In this document: positions 28,091 through 35,546 of the stretch, piece by piece
Numbering within the stretch: position 1 is the stretch's first letter
Layout: the number at the start of each line of letters is the position of its first letter
Assembly (NCBI GenBank): GCA_947474715.1
Contig: CANJJT010000023.1
Coordinates: 1 to 47,893 of the forward strand
Direction: 5' to 3'
From: CAIYPG01 sp903864555
Lineage (GTDB): Bacteria; Pseudomonadota; Gammaproteobacteria; Burkholderiales; SG8-39
Length of the DNA: 47,893 bases
Position numbers and translations under genes: made by a program
Notes under the pieces: generated by a model
Databases searched by the model: none
The model's input: the letters and a program-made list of their open reading frames with translations, nothing else
Told to the model about the DNA's origin: nothing

Positions 28091-29113
28091 ATGAACAGGG
28101 TATGGATGAAGCAGGTCGACAGCCCCCACGCCTGGAAGGGCCCCCAGTTCGGCACCGCCGATGAATGGATAGAGCACCTCACGGAAGCGGAGATCGCCGA
28201 CATCGACAAGGCGCTGCGCACGGCGCAGAAGACCGGCCTGCCGCTGGAGCAGGTCGAGCGCCAGCATTTCCCGCTCACCGTCATGGCCGAGCGCCTGGCC
28301 GGGATCGAACACGAGGTACGCGACGGCCGCGGCTTCATGGTCCTGCGCGGCTTGCCCATGTCGCGCTACTCCGACGAAGAAGTCGGCCTCATCTACTGGG
28401 GCCTGGGGCGTTACCTGGGCACGCCGCTCTACCAGAATCCCAAGGGAGATCTGCTCGGGCATGTCTACGACCACGGCCGCAAGTACGGCGAACTGGACGT
28501 GCGCGGCTATGAAGGCAACGGCCTGCTGCCCTACCACACCGACAACTGCGACATCGTGGCGCTGCTGTGCCTGCGTCAGGGCATCAGCGGCGGCAGCAGC
28601 AGCCTGGTGAGCTCGGTGACGGTGCACAACGAGATCCTCGCCCACCATCCCGAATACCTGGGCATGCTCTACAACGGCTTCTATTACATCCGTCGTGAGG
28701 AGGCGCTCACCGGCAAGGGATATTCCGACACACCCATTCCGGTGTTCGGCCAGCACGATGGCCTGATCAGCTGCCGCTACCTGCGCAACCAGATCAATGC
28801 CGGCGCCGTGAAACGCGGCATCCCGCTGACGAAGATCGAGTTCGAAGCGCTCGAATATTTCGACGCCCTGACGCGCCACCCCGACCTGCGCCTGGACATG
28901 GTGCTGCAGCCGGGCGACATGCAGATCTGCAACAACTACACGACGCTGCACTCGCGCACCGGCTTCGTGGACGGCCCGGAACCGCACCAGAAGCGCCACA
29001 TGGTGAGGTTGTGGCTGAAGTTCTTCAGGACCTGGCCGATCTCGGACATGTTCATCGAGCAGCTGGGCTACGTGCCTGCCGGCCAGGACCAGGTGATGGT
29101 CCAGGCCAACTGA
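28091..29113 (+). CDS. TauD/TfdA-type Fe(II)/2-oxoglutarate dioxygenase
   Basis: 340 residues, last gene of the island. The metal triad is visible: His149 and Asp151 in LPYHTDNCD, and His287 in NNYTTLHSRTGF; the arginine for 2-oxoglutarate lies in the following HQKRHMVRLW stretch. The family oxidises unactivated C-H bonds of small acids, sulfonates, betaines or herbicides while splitting 2-oxoglutarate to succinate and CO2. It lies 61 bases after the permease and immediately before a strong terminator, so it belongs to the same operon. It could remove a methyl or other substituent from the imported compound; the actual reaction is unknown. Confidence 0.92.
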   Translation: MNRVWMKQVDSPHAWKGPQFGTADEWIEHLTEAEIADIDKALRTAQKTGLPLEQVERQHFPLTVMAERLAGIEHEVRDGRGFMVLRGLPMSRYSDEEVGLIYWGLGRYLGTPLYQNPKGDLLGHVYDHGRKYGELDVRGYEGNGLLPYHTDNCDIVALLCLRQGISGGSSSLVSSVTVHNEILAHHPEYLGMLYNGFYYIRREEALTGKGYSDTPIPVFGQHDGLISCRYLRNQINAGAVKRGIPLTKIEFEALEYFDALTRHPDLRLDMVLQPGDMQICNNYTTLHSRTGFVDGPEPHQKRHMVRLWLKFFRTWPISDMFIEQLGYVPAGQDQVMVQAN

Positions 29114-29141
29114 AGTTCGCAGGATACCGGCAAGTGCGAAC

Positions 29142-29167
29142 AAGGCGCCCCGCGGGGCGCCTTTTTT
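29142..29167 (+). terminator. Strong intrinsic terminator closing the catabolic operon
   Basis: A perfect GGCGCCCC/GGGGCGCC hairpin, with an A run before it and six Ts after, 28 bases beyond the dioxygenase stop. It is the only textbook Rho-independent terminator I found in the window. Confidence 0.92.
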
Positions 29168-29248
29168 ACTTGCAGGGATATCGGTACGGCTTGGGTCAGG
29201 CAAGGACATGCGGTGATCGGGGAACACTTTCCCGCCAGGAACATTGAT

Positions 29249-29267
29249 AACAATAACTATTATTGTT
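29249..29267. promoter_or_regulatory. AT-rich palindrome in the 29168-29543 gap
   Basis: AACAATAACTATTATTGTT has perfect 8-base arms around CTA. It is one of two AT-rich palindromes in an island of sharply lower GC. The gap 29168-29543 otherwise holds only the promoter of the following lipoprotein gene. The site looks like a regulator or nucleoid-protein binding site. Confidence 0.45.
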
Positions 29268-29289
29268 CAATAATGGTCTATCTCGTACT

Positions 29290-29309
29290 GTTATTTTGAT
29301 AATAATAAC
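29290..29309. promoter_or_regulatory. Second AT-rich inverted repeat, 22 bases after the first
   Basis: GTTATTTTGATAATAATAAC has 6-base perfect ends (GTTATT/AATAAC). It resembles the site at 29249-29267 in composition and symmetry. Both lie about 200 bases before the promoter-like elements of the lipoprotein gene. Confidence 0.4.
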
Positions 29310-29485
29310 CTGAGCTTTCCGGCATTCACCGGGCGAGATGCATTGCGCCTGAAACGCCGCCTTGCGCTGCTGGAGTTGGAGATAAGCGGCCTATCTCAAC
29401 TTGGTGCCGCAGCGGCTGGCAGGGAAGCTGTGCACCGCGATACGGCACCGGCTCGACGCAGCGGCTTTCAGGAATCTGACAGCCG

Positions 29486-29515
29486 TTTTCAGGCCGTGCA
29501 TCCCTCTGCTATAGT
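29486..29515 (+). promoter_or_regulatory. Sigma-70-like promoter for the BamE-like lipoprotein gene
   Basis: TTTTCA (29486-29491) and TATAGT (29510-29515) are 18 bases apart, 28 bases before the ATG. The -10 matches well, the -35 only moderately. Confidence 0.45.
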
Positions 29516-29543
29516 CATCCGGACTGCTCCGGAGGAAACCACC

Positions 29544-30050
29544 ATGAAAAGTCACCTGTCCTTGTTTTTCGCAACACTGCTGCTCGCCGGCTGCAGCACG
29601 TTTGGCGGCAGCCATCTGGTTTCGGGCACCTCGACCGCCGCGCAAGTCGAAGCCACCATGGGCGCCCCAGCGGAAAAGCTGGCCGGGTCCGGCGGAGATA
29701 CCCTCTGGTTCTATCCAGGCGGCCGTCTGCTGCGGGAAACCTATGCGGTGCGCATCGACGCCAGCGGCGTGGTGCGCAGCGTCGAACAGCGCCTGACCGA
29801 GGAAAACATCAGGAAGATCGTGCCGGGCACCACGACCATCCAGGAGGTGCGCGCGCTGATGGGCCCGCCCTACCATGTCGCCTACTACCCGCTGAAACAA
29901 CTCAATTCCTGGACCTACCCGATGGTGCCAGGGAGCATCCTGGACTGGATGGTGCTGTGGGTGGAGCATGACGAATCGGGCATCGTGCGCAGCGCCGTCT
30001 ACACCATAGACCCGGAACGCAACTCGTTTTCAACCGACGATCGCTCCTGA
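29544..30050 (+). CDS. BamE/SmpA-like lipoprotein with two repeats
   Basis: 168 residues after a GGAGGAA ribosome site. The N-terminus KSHLSLFFATLLLAGCS is a lipoprotein signal with lipobox LAGC, so Cys16 is lipidated and the protein sits in a membrane facing the periplasm. The mature part has two similar blocks, GTSTAAQVEATMGAPAEKL near 30 and GTTTIQEVRALMGPPYHVAY near 96, each the start of a SmpA/OmlA (BamE-like) fold. Genuine BamE, a component of the outer-membrane insertion complex, has one such fold, so this is a relative rather than BamE itself. It stands alone between the terminator and a convergent gene. Confidence 0.8.
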   Translation: MKSHLSLFFATLLLAGCSTFGGSHLVSGTSTAAQVEATMGAPAEKLAGSGGDTLWFYPGGRLLRETYAVRIDASGVVRSVEQRLTEENIRKIVPGTTTIQEVRALMGPPYHVAYYPLKQLNSWTYPMVPGSILDWMVLWVEHDESGIVRSAVYTIDPERNSFSTDDRS

Positions 30051-30058
30051 GCGGAGAA

Positions 30059-30077
30059 CCCGGAGCCAGGCTCCGGG
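30059..30077. terminator. Hairpin between convergent genes
   Basis: CCCGGAGCC and GGCTCCGGG pair perfectly around one A, between the lipoprotein stop and the convergent SDR-like stop. It could serve both directions, although neither side has a T run. Confidence 0.5.
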
Positions 30078-30092
30078 CGGTTGCGGCACGCC

Positions 30093-30833
30093 TCAGTTGA
30101 AGTACATCCCGCCGTTGACGTGATAGTTCTGCCCGGTGATGAAACCGGCATCCTCGCCCGACAGGAACAGCATCAGTCCGACGACTTCCCGCGGTTCCCC
30201 CTTGCGGCGGATGGGCTGGTGCTCCTTCAGCGGCTTGTCCTTCTGGAACGAATCGCGTTCGACTTCAATGGTGCCGGGGGTGATGCAGTTGGCCGTGATG
30301 CCATGTGTGGCGAACTCCCGGGCCAGGCCGCGCGTGAGTCCGACGATGCCCAGCTTGGCCATGCCCTTGATGGCACTGCTGCCGATATGCGCGGAAATTC
30401 CGGATAGGTTGATGATGCGCCCCCACCCCTGCGCCATCATCATCGGCAACACGGCGCGGCAGATGTTGCGCGGACCGGTCAGGTTGACGGCGAAGTTGCG
30501 CTCCCAGGTCTCGTCATCCTGGTCGAGAAACGCCCCTTCGGCGCCACGGTCCACCGCATTGTTGATGGCCACGTGCACGGTCCCCAGTTCATCCTTCACC
30601 GCCGTCACAAACCGATCCACCGAGGCCTTGTCGGCCACGTCGCACTGACCCGCCACGACCTTCACCCCCAGGGCGCGTGCCTCCGCCGCCACCTCCTCCA
30701 GTTGCTTGAGCTTGCTGCTGGTGCAGATCGCCAGGTTGGCGCCTTCACGGGCAAAAGCGATGGCGGCCAGCCGACCGATGTTGCGGCTGGCACCGGTGAT
30801 GAGTACGGTCCTGCCCCTGAGTCCTGTATCCAT
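30093..30833 (-). CDS. SDR-fold protein lacking the catalytic Tyr
   Basis: 246 residues from the ATG at 30833, with GGGGAG upstream. It has the NAD(P) loop TGASRNIGR at 13-21, INNAV near 90 and the ending GQNYHVNGGMYFN of FabG-type dehydrogenases. The active site is altered: Ser144 (NLSG) and Lys160 are present, but the Tyr of YxxxK is replaced by Lys156 (KGMAK). The Tyr is the proton donor in nearly all SDRs, so the protein may be inactive, use another residue or act as a binder. It is alone on its strand, facing away from the Bug gene at 31208. Confidence 0.85.
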   Translation of the reverse strand: MDTGLRGRTVLITGASRNIGRLAAIAFAREGANLAICTSSKLKQLEEVAAEARALGVKVVAGQCDVADKASVDRFVTAVKDELGTVHVAINNAVDRGAEGAFLDQDDETWERNFAVNLTGPRNICRAVLPMMMAQGWGRIINLSGISAHIGSSAIKGMAKLGIVGLTRGLAREFATHGITANCITPGTIEVERDSFQKDKPLKEHQPIRRKGEPREVVGLMLFLSGEDAGFITGQNYHVNGGMYFN

Positions 30834-31207
30834 GACGATCTCCCCTGTTGCCTCTGATTGACCACGGGCATTGAAACAGCTTCGTCTGGCCCAGGCAAAT
30901 CGCCATGTCAATCTGCAATCCGCGGTGGGTCCTTGGCGCTGATAGCTGCATGCCCTCATCCAAACGCAGCGGGTCACGCCTGGAACAGAGGCGAATCGGG
31001 GCACGCATCCGGTCCTGGGTTGAACGAGGGACAGGCCCGATGACTGAGGATGCCGGCCCCGGCAGGCCGGCATGATCCGGGGCGCCTCTCCTCCGGTTGT
31101 AGGGAAAGAGGTGAAGGAATAACATCGGCCGGTGCCGAAGAAGCACCTGCGCGCCATGGAGGCGCGCAGGCAAGTGACAGCACCATCAATCAATGGAGGA
31201 ATACCGC
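30834..31207. other. Gene-free gap with a hairpin between divergent genes
   Basis: 374 bases between the SDR-like gene and the Bug protein. A hairpin at 31050-31073 (ATGCCGGC/GCCGGCAT, 8-base loop) is visible. Peptides in all frames look like chance. Promoters for both flanking genes should be here but I could not name convincing boxes. Confidence 0.4.
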
Positions 31208-32173
31208 ATGCCTGTCCTGCTGCTGCGTGGAATCGCCGTGTTTGCGATGTGCCTGAGCGGGGCCGCGCTGGCACAGACCTGGCCGGCCAAGCCGGTGCGG
31301 GTGGTGCTTGGCTTTGCCGCAGGCGGCAGCACCGACGTGATGGGCCGCATGCTGGCCGCCAAGCTGACCGAGCGTACCGGTCAGCAGTTCATGGTGGAGA
31401 ACCGCCCCGGTGCATCCTCCAACATTGCCAGCGAACACGTCGCGCGTGCCACCCCCGACGGCTACACCCTGCTCAATACCACCAGCACCATGACGGTGAA
31501 CGCGACGCTGTTTCCCAAACTGCCCTTCAATGTCCTCGAGGATTTCGTGGCGGTAAGCACCACGGTGGCCGTGCCCAGCATCCTGTCGCTGCATCCTTCA
31601 GTGCCGGCCAGGAACCTCAAGGAGCTGGTCGACCTGGCCAAGGCCAAACCCAACACGCTCAACTACGGCACCGCCGGCGAAGGCAGTGCCGCCCACCTCA
31701 CCACCGAACTCTTCCAGGGCGCCACCGGCGTCAGCATGGTCCATGTGCCCTACAAGGGCGCCGGCCCGGCACTCACCGACCTGCTCGCCGGCAACATCCA
31801 GATGCTGTTCATCTTCAGCGCCCAGCAGGTGGGCACGCATGCCGCCGCCGGCAGGCTGCGTCCGATCGCCGTGACTTCACCGCAGCGCATGGTCAGCCTG
31901 CCCGACCTGCCCACGCTGCAGGAGCTCGGACTGGAGGGCTTCGAGGCCAGTTCCTGGAGCGGCATCATGGCGCCCAAGGGCACACCACGCGAGCTGGTGC
32001 TGCGCATCAACCAGCAGATCAATGCCGCCACCAAGGACATGACCAAACAACTGGGTGACCTGGGCGCCTATGCGGTGCACTCGACGCCTGAACAGTTCGC
32101 CGCCTATGTCAAATCCGAGATTGCCAAGTGGGCGGTGATCGTCAAGCGTGCCGGCATCAAGCCCGATGCCTGA
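31208..32173 (+). CDS. Bug-family periplasmic solute-binding protein
   Basis: 321 residues from the ATG at 31208, eight bases after GGAGGAA. Signal peptide at residues 1-22 (PVLLLRGIAVFAMCLSGAALAQ). Typical Bug (TctC) blocks follow: WPAKPVRVVLGFAAGGSTDV, QQFMVENRPGASSNIASE, ATPDGYTLL and VHVPYKGAGPALTDLLAGNI. Bug proteins are greatly expanded in Burkholderiales and bind carboxylates, amino acids or amides, usually without a linked TctAB permease. It precedes the MmgE/PrpD gene by 51 bases, so it may bind or sense that enzyme's substrate. Confidence 0.92.
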   Translation: MPVLLLRGIAVFAMCLSGAALAQTWPAKPVRVVLGFAAGGSTDVMGRMLAAKLTERTGQQFMVENRPGASSNIASEHVARATPDGYTLLNTTSTMTVNATLFPKLPFNVLEDFVAVSTTVAVPSILSLHPSVPARNLKELVDLAKAKPNTLNYGTAGEGSAAHLTTELFQGATGVSMVHVPYKGAGPALTDLLAGNIQMLFIFSAQQVGTHAAAGRLRPIAVTSPQRMVSLPDLPTLQELGLEGFEASSWSGIMAPKGTPRELVLRINQQINAATKDMTKQLGDLGAYAVHSTPEQFAAYVKSEIAKWAVIVKRAGIKPDA

Positions 32174-32224
32174 CTCCCCCGGGACAGACGGGGCGGCATC
32201 TTTCAACAGCACCAGAGGAAGCTC

Positions 32225-33679
32225 ATGAGCAGCAGCCAGGCACGCGCAGGCGCGGATTTTCGCAAACCGGTCAAGCTTGGCAGCGAGCCGGATGCCTCCA
32301 TTGCCATCGCAGCCCATCTGGCGCGCACGCACTTCGAGGACCTGCCGGCCGACGTTGTAGCCGCCGCCAAGGCATCCATCCTCGACACCATCGCCTGCCT
32401 GCTGGCCGGCACCGCCACCGATGACGTGATGTCGCTGCGCGCCATGATCGCCGGCTGGGGAGGGCGCGCCACCAGCACGGTGATCGGCGAGGGTGGGCTG
32501 AAGGTGCCCGCTGCGGCCGCGGTCTTCGCCAATGGCGCTGCCATCCATCAGTTCGATTTCGACGACACCCACGACCTGGCCATCCTGCACCCGACTTCGG
32601 CCAGCCTGACCCCGGCACTGGCCGTGGCCGAGGAGATGGGCGCCACCCGGGGCAGAGTGGGCGGCCGCGAGCTCATCGCCGCCATCGCCCTGGCCAACGA
32701 CATCAGCAGCCGCATCGGCCTGGCCACACGCGGGCGCATGTGGGACTTCCCCTGGTTCCGCGCACCGGTGATCGGCATCTTCGGCGCCACGGTCGCGGCG
32801 GCCAAGGTCTACGGCGCGAGTGAGTCGCAGCACCTGGAGGCGCTTGGCCTCACCCTGCCGCAAATCGGCGGCACCTGGGCCAGCCTGCACGAGAAAGGCT
32901 CCAGCGTGCGCTCCATCCGCGACGGCCTGGCCTTTCGCAATGGCGTGCTGGCGGCGGAGATGGCCATGCATGGCATACGCGGTGACCGCAATGTGCTGGA
33001 GGGCCGCTACGGCTTCTACCAGGCCTACTTCAACGGCGAGTACGAGCGGCGCGAGCTGCTGGACGCGCTGGGCGAGCGCTACGAGACCACCCGCATCTCG
33101 CTCAAGCCCTGGCCCTGCATACGGCTGCTGCACCCCACGCTGACGGCACTGCTGGAGATCACCCAGGGCGAGCGGCTCGCCTTCGATGACATTGCCGAAG
33201 TGATGCTCAATGTCGGGCAGATGAATTTCGACCGCTGCCGGCCGGTGGCCCTGGGCAGCGCCCCCGAGAACCACATCGACCTCGCCGGCAACATGGGGTT
33301 CGCAGTGGGCGCCGCCATCCTGCATGGCAGCGTGCCCCTGCAGCTCTACCACGATGGCGCCCTGGCCGATGAAGTCGTCACGCGCGCCATGCCCAAGGTG
33401 AAATGGCGTTATGACGAAAGCCTGAACGGCCCGTCCATAGAACCCGGGCGCGTCGAGATCACCACGCGAGACGGCCGACGCTTCGTGGCCGAAAGCCGGC
33501 TTGCACTGGGCCACCCGGACAAGCCCATGAGCACGGCGCAACTGCACGCCAAGCTGAGTGCCTGCGCCGAACTGGCTGCCCACCCGCTTTCCGCGCCGAC
33601 CGTCTCACGCATCGTCGAGACGGTCGGCGCCCTTGAGAAGGTGCAGGACATCGGCACCCTCATGACGCTGCTGGCGTGA
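32225..33679 (+). CDS. MmgE/PrpD-family protein
   Basis: 484 residues. Family blocks: ASILDTIACLLAGTATDDV near 55, AAAVFANGAAIHQFDFDDTH near 97 (the histidine/aspartate cluster of the active site), then HPTSASLTPALAVAEEMGA near 121 and LKPWPCIRLLHPTLTALLEI near 294. Known members are 2-methylcitrate dehydratase, cis-aconitate decarboxylase and iminodisuccinate epimerase, so the family handles tricarboxylates and amino-dicarboxylates. Flanked on both sides by Bug binding proteins, which often bind such carboxylates. The exact reaction is unknown. Confidence 0.9.
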   Translation: MSSSQARAGADFRKPVKLGSEPDASIAIAAHLARTHFEDLPADVVAAAKASILDTIACLLAGTATDDVMSLRAMIAGWGGRATSTVIGEGGLKVPAAAAVFANGAAIHQFDFDDTHDLAILHPTSASLTPALAVAEEMGATRGRVGGRELIAAIALANDISSRIGLATRGRMWDFPWFRAPVIGIFGATVAAAKVYGASESQHLEALGLTLPQIGGTWASLHEKGSSVRSIRDGLAFRNGVLAAEMAMHGIRGDRNVLEGRYGFYQAYFNGEYERRELLDALGERYETTRISLKPWPCIRLLHPTLTALLEITQGERLAFDDIAEVMLNVGQMNFDRCRPVALGSAPENHIDLAGNMGFAVGAAILHGSVPLQLYHDGALADEVVTRAMPKVKWRYDESLNGPSIEPGRVEITTRDGRRFVAESRLALGHPDKPMSTAQLHAKLSACAELAAHPLSAPTVSRIVETVGALEKVQDIGTLMTLLA

Positions 33680-33752
33680 GCCATCTGACGGGCACGATGC
33701 ACAGTCCCGCTGGACACCCTTTGACACACTTCCTTCCCCCCTCTGCGAGGTC

Positions 33753-34766
33753 ATGATGCATCACACATTCACACGCCGACTCCTCCCCATGCTGGTCGGG
33801 TCCATGGCCGGCATCACCCTGGTTTCGTCCTCGCTGCTGCAGGCTGCGGATGCCGACCCCGCCCCCGGCTACCCCGCCAAGCAGATCCGCATGATCATTC
33901 CGTTTGCGCCTGGCGCAGGCACCGACCTCACGGCCAGGACCATCGCGCTGAAACTGAGCGAGAAATGGGGGCAGCAGGTGGTGGCGGAGAACCGCACCGG
34001 CGCCGGCGGCATCATCGGCGTTGAGATGACGGCCAAGGCCGAGCCCGATGGCTACACCATCTGCCTCATCTCGGCATCCAACACGGTGAATGCGGCCACC
34101 AATCCCGGGCTGCCCTATGACATGACGCGCGACCTGCAGGGCATCTCCCAGGCCACCTCACTGTTCTATGTGCTGTACATCCATCCTTCGGTGCCGGCGA
34201 AGAACGTGGCCGAACTGGTGACCTATGCCAGGGCCAATCCGGGCAAGCTGAACTTCGGCTCCTCGGGCAACAACACCCTGCAGCACTTTTCCGGCGAGTT
34301 GTTCAACCATCTGGCCAAGGTCAAGATGGTGCATGTGCCCTTCAAGGGGACGGCCGCCGTCATCCCGGCCATGCTGGCAGGCGATGTCCACGTCGGGTTC
34401 GGCTCGCTCATCGGCACCCGCGCGCAGATCCAGCAGGGCAAGCTGCGTGGCATCGCCATCACTGCCGCCAAACGCTCCCCTTCGGTGGACCTGCCCAGCC
34501 TGGCCGAATCAGGGCTGCCCGGATTCGAGGTTGATCAATGGTACGGCATCATCACCTCGGCGAAAGTCCCGCAGAACATCGTACGCAAGCTCAATGGCGC
34601 CATCGTCGAGGCAGTCAACCAGCCCGATGTCGCCTCCCGACTGGCCGCCGACGGCTCCATTCCCGTGGGCAGTTCCCCCGAACAGTTCAACGGCTACATC
34701 CGCAGTGAAATTGCCAAGTGGAAGCGTCTGGTGCAGGAGGCCAAGCTGCAACTGGAGAACAACTAG
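33753..34766 (+). CDS. Bug-family periplasmic solute-binding protein
   Basis: 337 residues; a second ATG three bases on (33756) is better spaced from GCGAGG. A signal peptide covers about the first 29 residues. The mature part starts with YPAKQIRMIIPFAPGAGTDL and has VVAENRTGAGGIIGVEM, AEPDGYTICL and MVHVPFKGTAAVIPAMLAGD, all Bug landmarks. It follows the MmgE/PrpD gene by 73 bases and may share its transcript. Together the trio Bug - MmgE/PrpD - Bug looks like a small uptake and catabolism unit for a carboxylate. Confidence 0.92.
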   Translation: MMHHTFTRRLLPMLVGSMAGITLVSSSLLQAADADPAPGYPAKQIRMIIPFAPGAGTDLTARTIALKLSEKWGQQVVAENRTGAGGIIGVEMTAKAEPDGYTICLISASNTVNAATNPGLPYDMTRDLQGISQATSLFYVLYIHPSVPAKNVAELVTYARANPGKLNFGSSGNNTLQHFSGELFNHLAKVKMVHVPFKGTAAVIPAMLAGDVHVGFGSLIGTRAQIQQGKLRGIAITAAKRSPSVDLPSLAESGLPGFEVDQWYGIITSAKVPQNIVRKLNGAIVEAVNQPDVASRLAADGSIPVGSSPEQFNGYIRSEIAKWKRLVQEAKLQLENN

Positions 34767-34780
34767 GAGCGCCTAACAAT

Positions 34781-34802
34781 GCGAGGGGACACATCCCCTC
34801 GC
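34781..34802 (+). terminator. Hairpin after the Bug - MmgE/PrpD - Bug unit
   Basis: GCGAGGGGA and TCCCCTCGC pair perfectly around a four-base loop, 14 bases after the stop. There is no T run. The following bases to 35020 show no gene. Confidence 0.5.
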
Positions 34803-35020
34803 GCTCCCCTGAGTCAGGGCGCCTGACGGCAATTCTGTTCGGTCCTCTAAGGCAAAAATCAGCACGCCTCCCTCTACCCTACGGTGACAGCCGGCAAGAG
34901 CGTCTCCGCCAGGCGACACACCGAGAGGGCCGCGTTACCAATGCTTACAACAGGCGGTGGCAATGCTACCTAGACTTTCCTCATCGCCCGATTGCGGGTG
35001 CACTCAATGAGGATCTCGTC

Positions 35021-35191
35021 ATGAAATCAGTTCGTCTCTGGATAGGCCTTGCAAGCGCCCTGGCCCTCACCGGTTGCGGCACCATCACCGGCGCCGTGCT
35101 GGGGGGCGTCGCGGGCCACGCCATCGGCGGTGATACGTCGAGCACCGTGACGGGCGCCGTGGTGGGCGGTGTCATCGGCAACAGGATGTAG
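35021..35191 (+). CDS. Small glycine-zipper lipoprotein
   Basis: 56 residues, start with GAGGA upstream. The N-terminus KSVRLWIGLASALALTGCG has a lipobox LTGC, so Cys19 is the predicted lipidation site. The rest is a glycine zipper, AVLGGVAGHAIGG and AVVGGVIGNRM, as in OsmB- and SlyB-like outer-membrane lipoproteins. Such proteins are tied to envelope stress. It stands alone. Confidence 0.8.
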   Translation: MKSVRLWIGLASALALTGCGTITGAVLGGVAGHAIGGDTSSTVTGAVVGGVIGNRM

Positions 35192-35483
35192 CCGAACAAT
35201 ATGTAGCCCATCCTGGGTCATCAGGCGCCCTCTGGTGACCCAGGCCACTCCCGACGTTCTCGCTTCCCGTCTTACTCCCTTCTGCATGATCCCTTTGCAG
35301 GCAAGCCAGTGCTTGCGCTTTGGCGATATCGTCAGCCAAGGCCTATTGCTTCCCACCACAAAACTTTTCTCGCCGCGGCTTCATCACCAGAGGAGACGCA
35401 CCAAAACCATGCAAATCGACGGCCCACGCACCTCGATTGAGCACACATTCGGATAATCGAACCCCGGGTCCCCATAACGGTGC
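35192..35483. other. Gap upstream of the LIV importer, with a hairpin
   Basis: A long hairpin at 35212-35244 (CCTGGGTCA/TGACCCAGG, with CAG/CTG continuing the stem after one mismatch) follows the small lipoprotein; with no T run it is terminator-like at best. Further on, TCGATT and AATCGA arms at 35433-35460 lie just before the sigma-54 promoter. The frames give no credible protein. Confidence 0.5.
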
Positions 35484-35499
35484 TGGCATGTGCCTTGCT
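35484..35499 (+). promoter_or_regulatory. Sigma-54 (-24/-12) promoter of the LIV importer operon
   Basis: TGGCATGTGCCTTGCT matches the consensus TGGCACG-N4-TTGCA, with GG and GC exactly 12 bases apart. The expected start is near 35510, leaving a leader of about 37 bases. Sigma-54 promoters need an activator ATPase, none of which is encoded in the window. TATAGT at 35501 might alternatively be a -10 box but has no -35 partner. Confidence 0.7.
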
Positions 35500-35546
35500 G
35501 TATAGTTCGGAACATATATCCAACTCAAAATACGGGAGTTCACATC

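Noticed and set aside
30834..31274. An N-terminal extension of the SDR-like protein
   Set aside because: The ATG at 30833 has a good GGGGAG site and begins directly at the Rossmann fold; the upstream peptide is unlike any SDR.
35169..35456. A 95-codon frame after the glycine-zipper lipoprotein
   Set aside because: It begins inside the lipoprotein gene, runs through a hairpin, has no ribosome site and no recognisable features.
35501..35506. TATAGT as a sigma-70 -10 box for the LIV operon
   Set aside because: No -35 element lies at proper distance, whereas the sigma-54 pattern just upstream is nearly complete.
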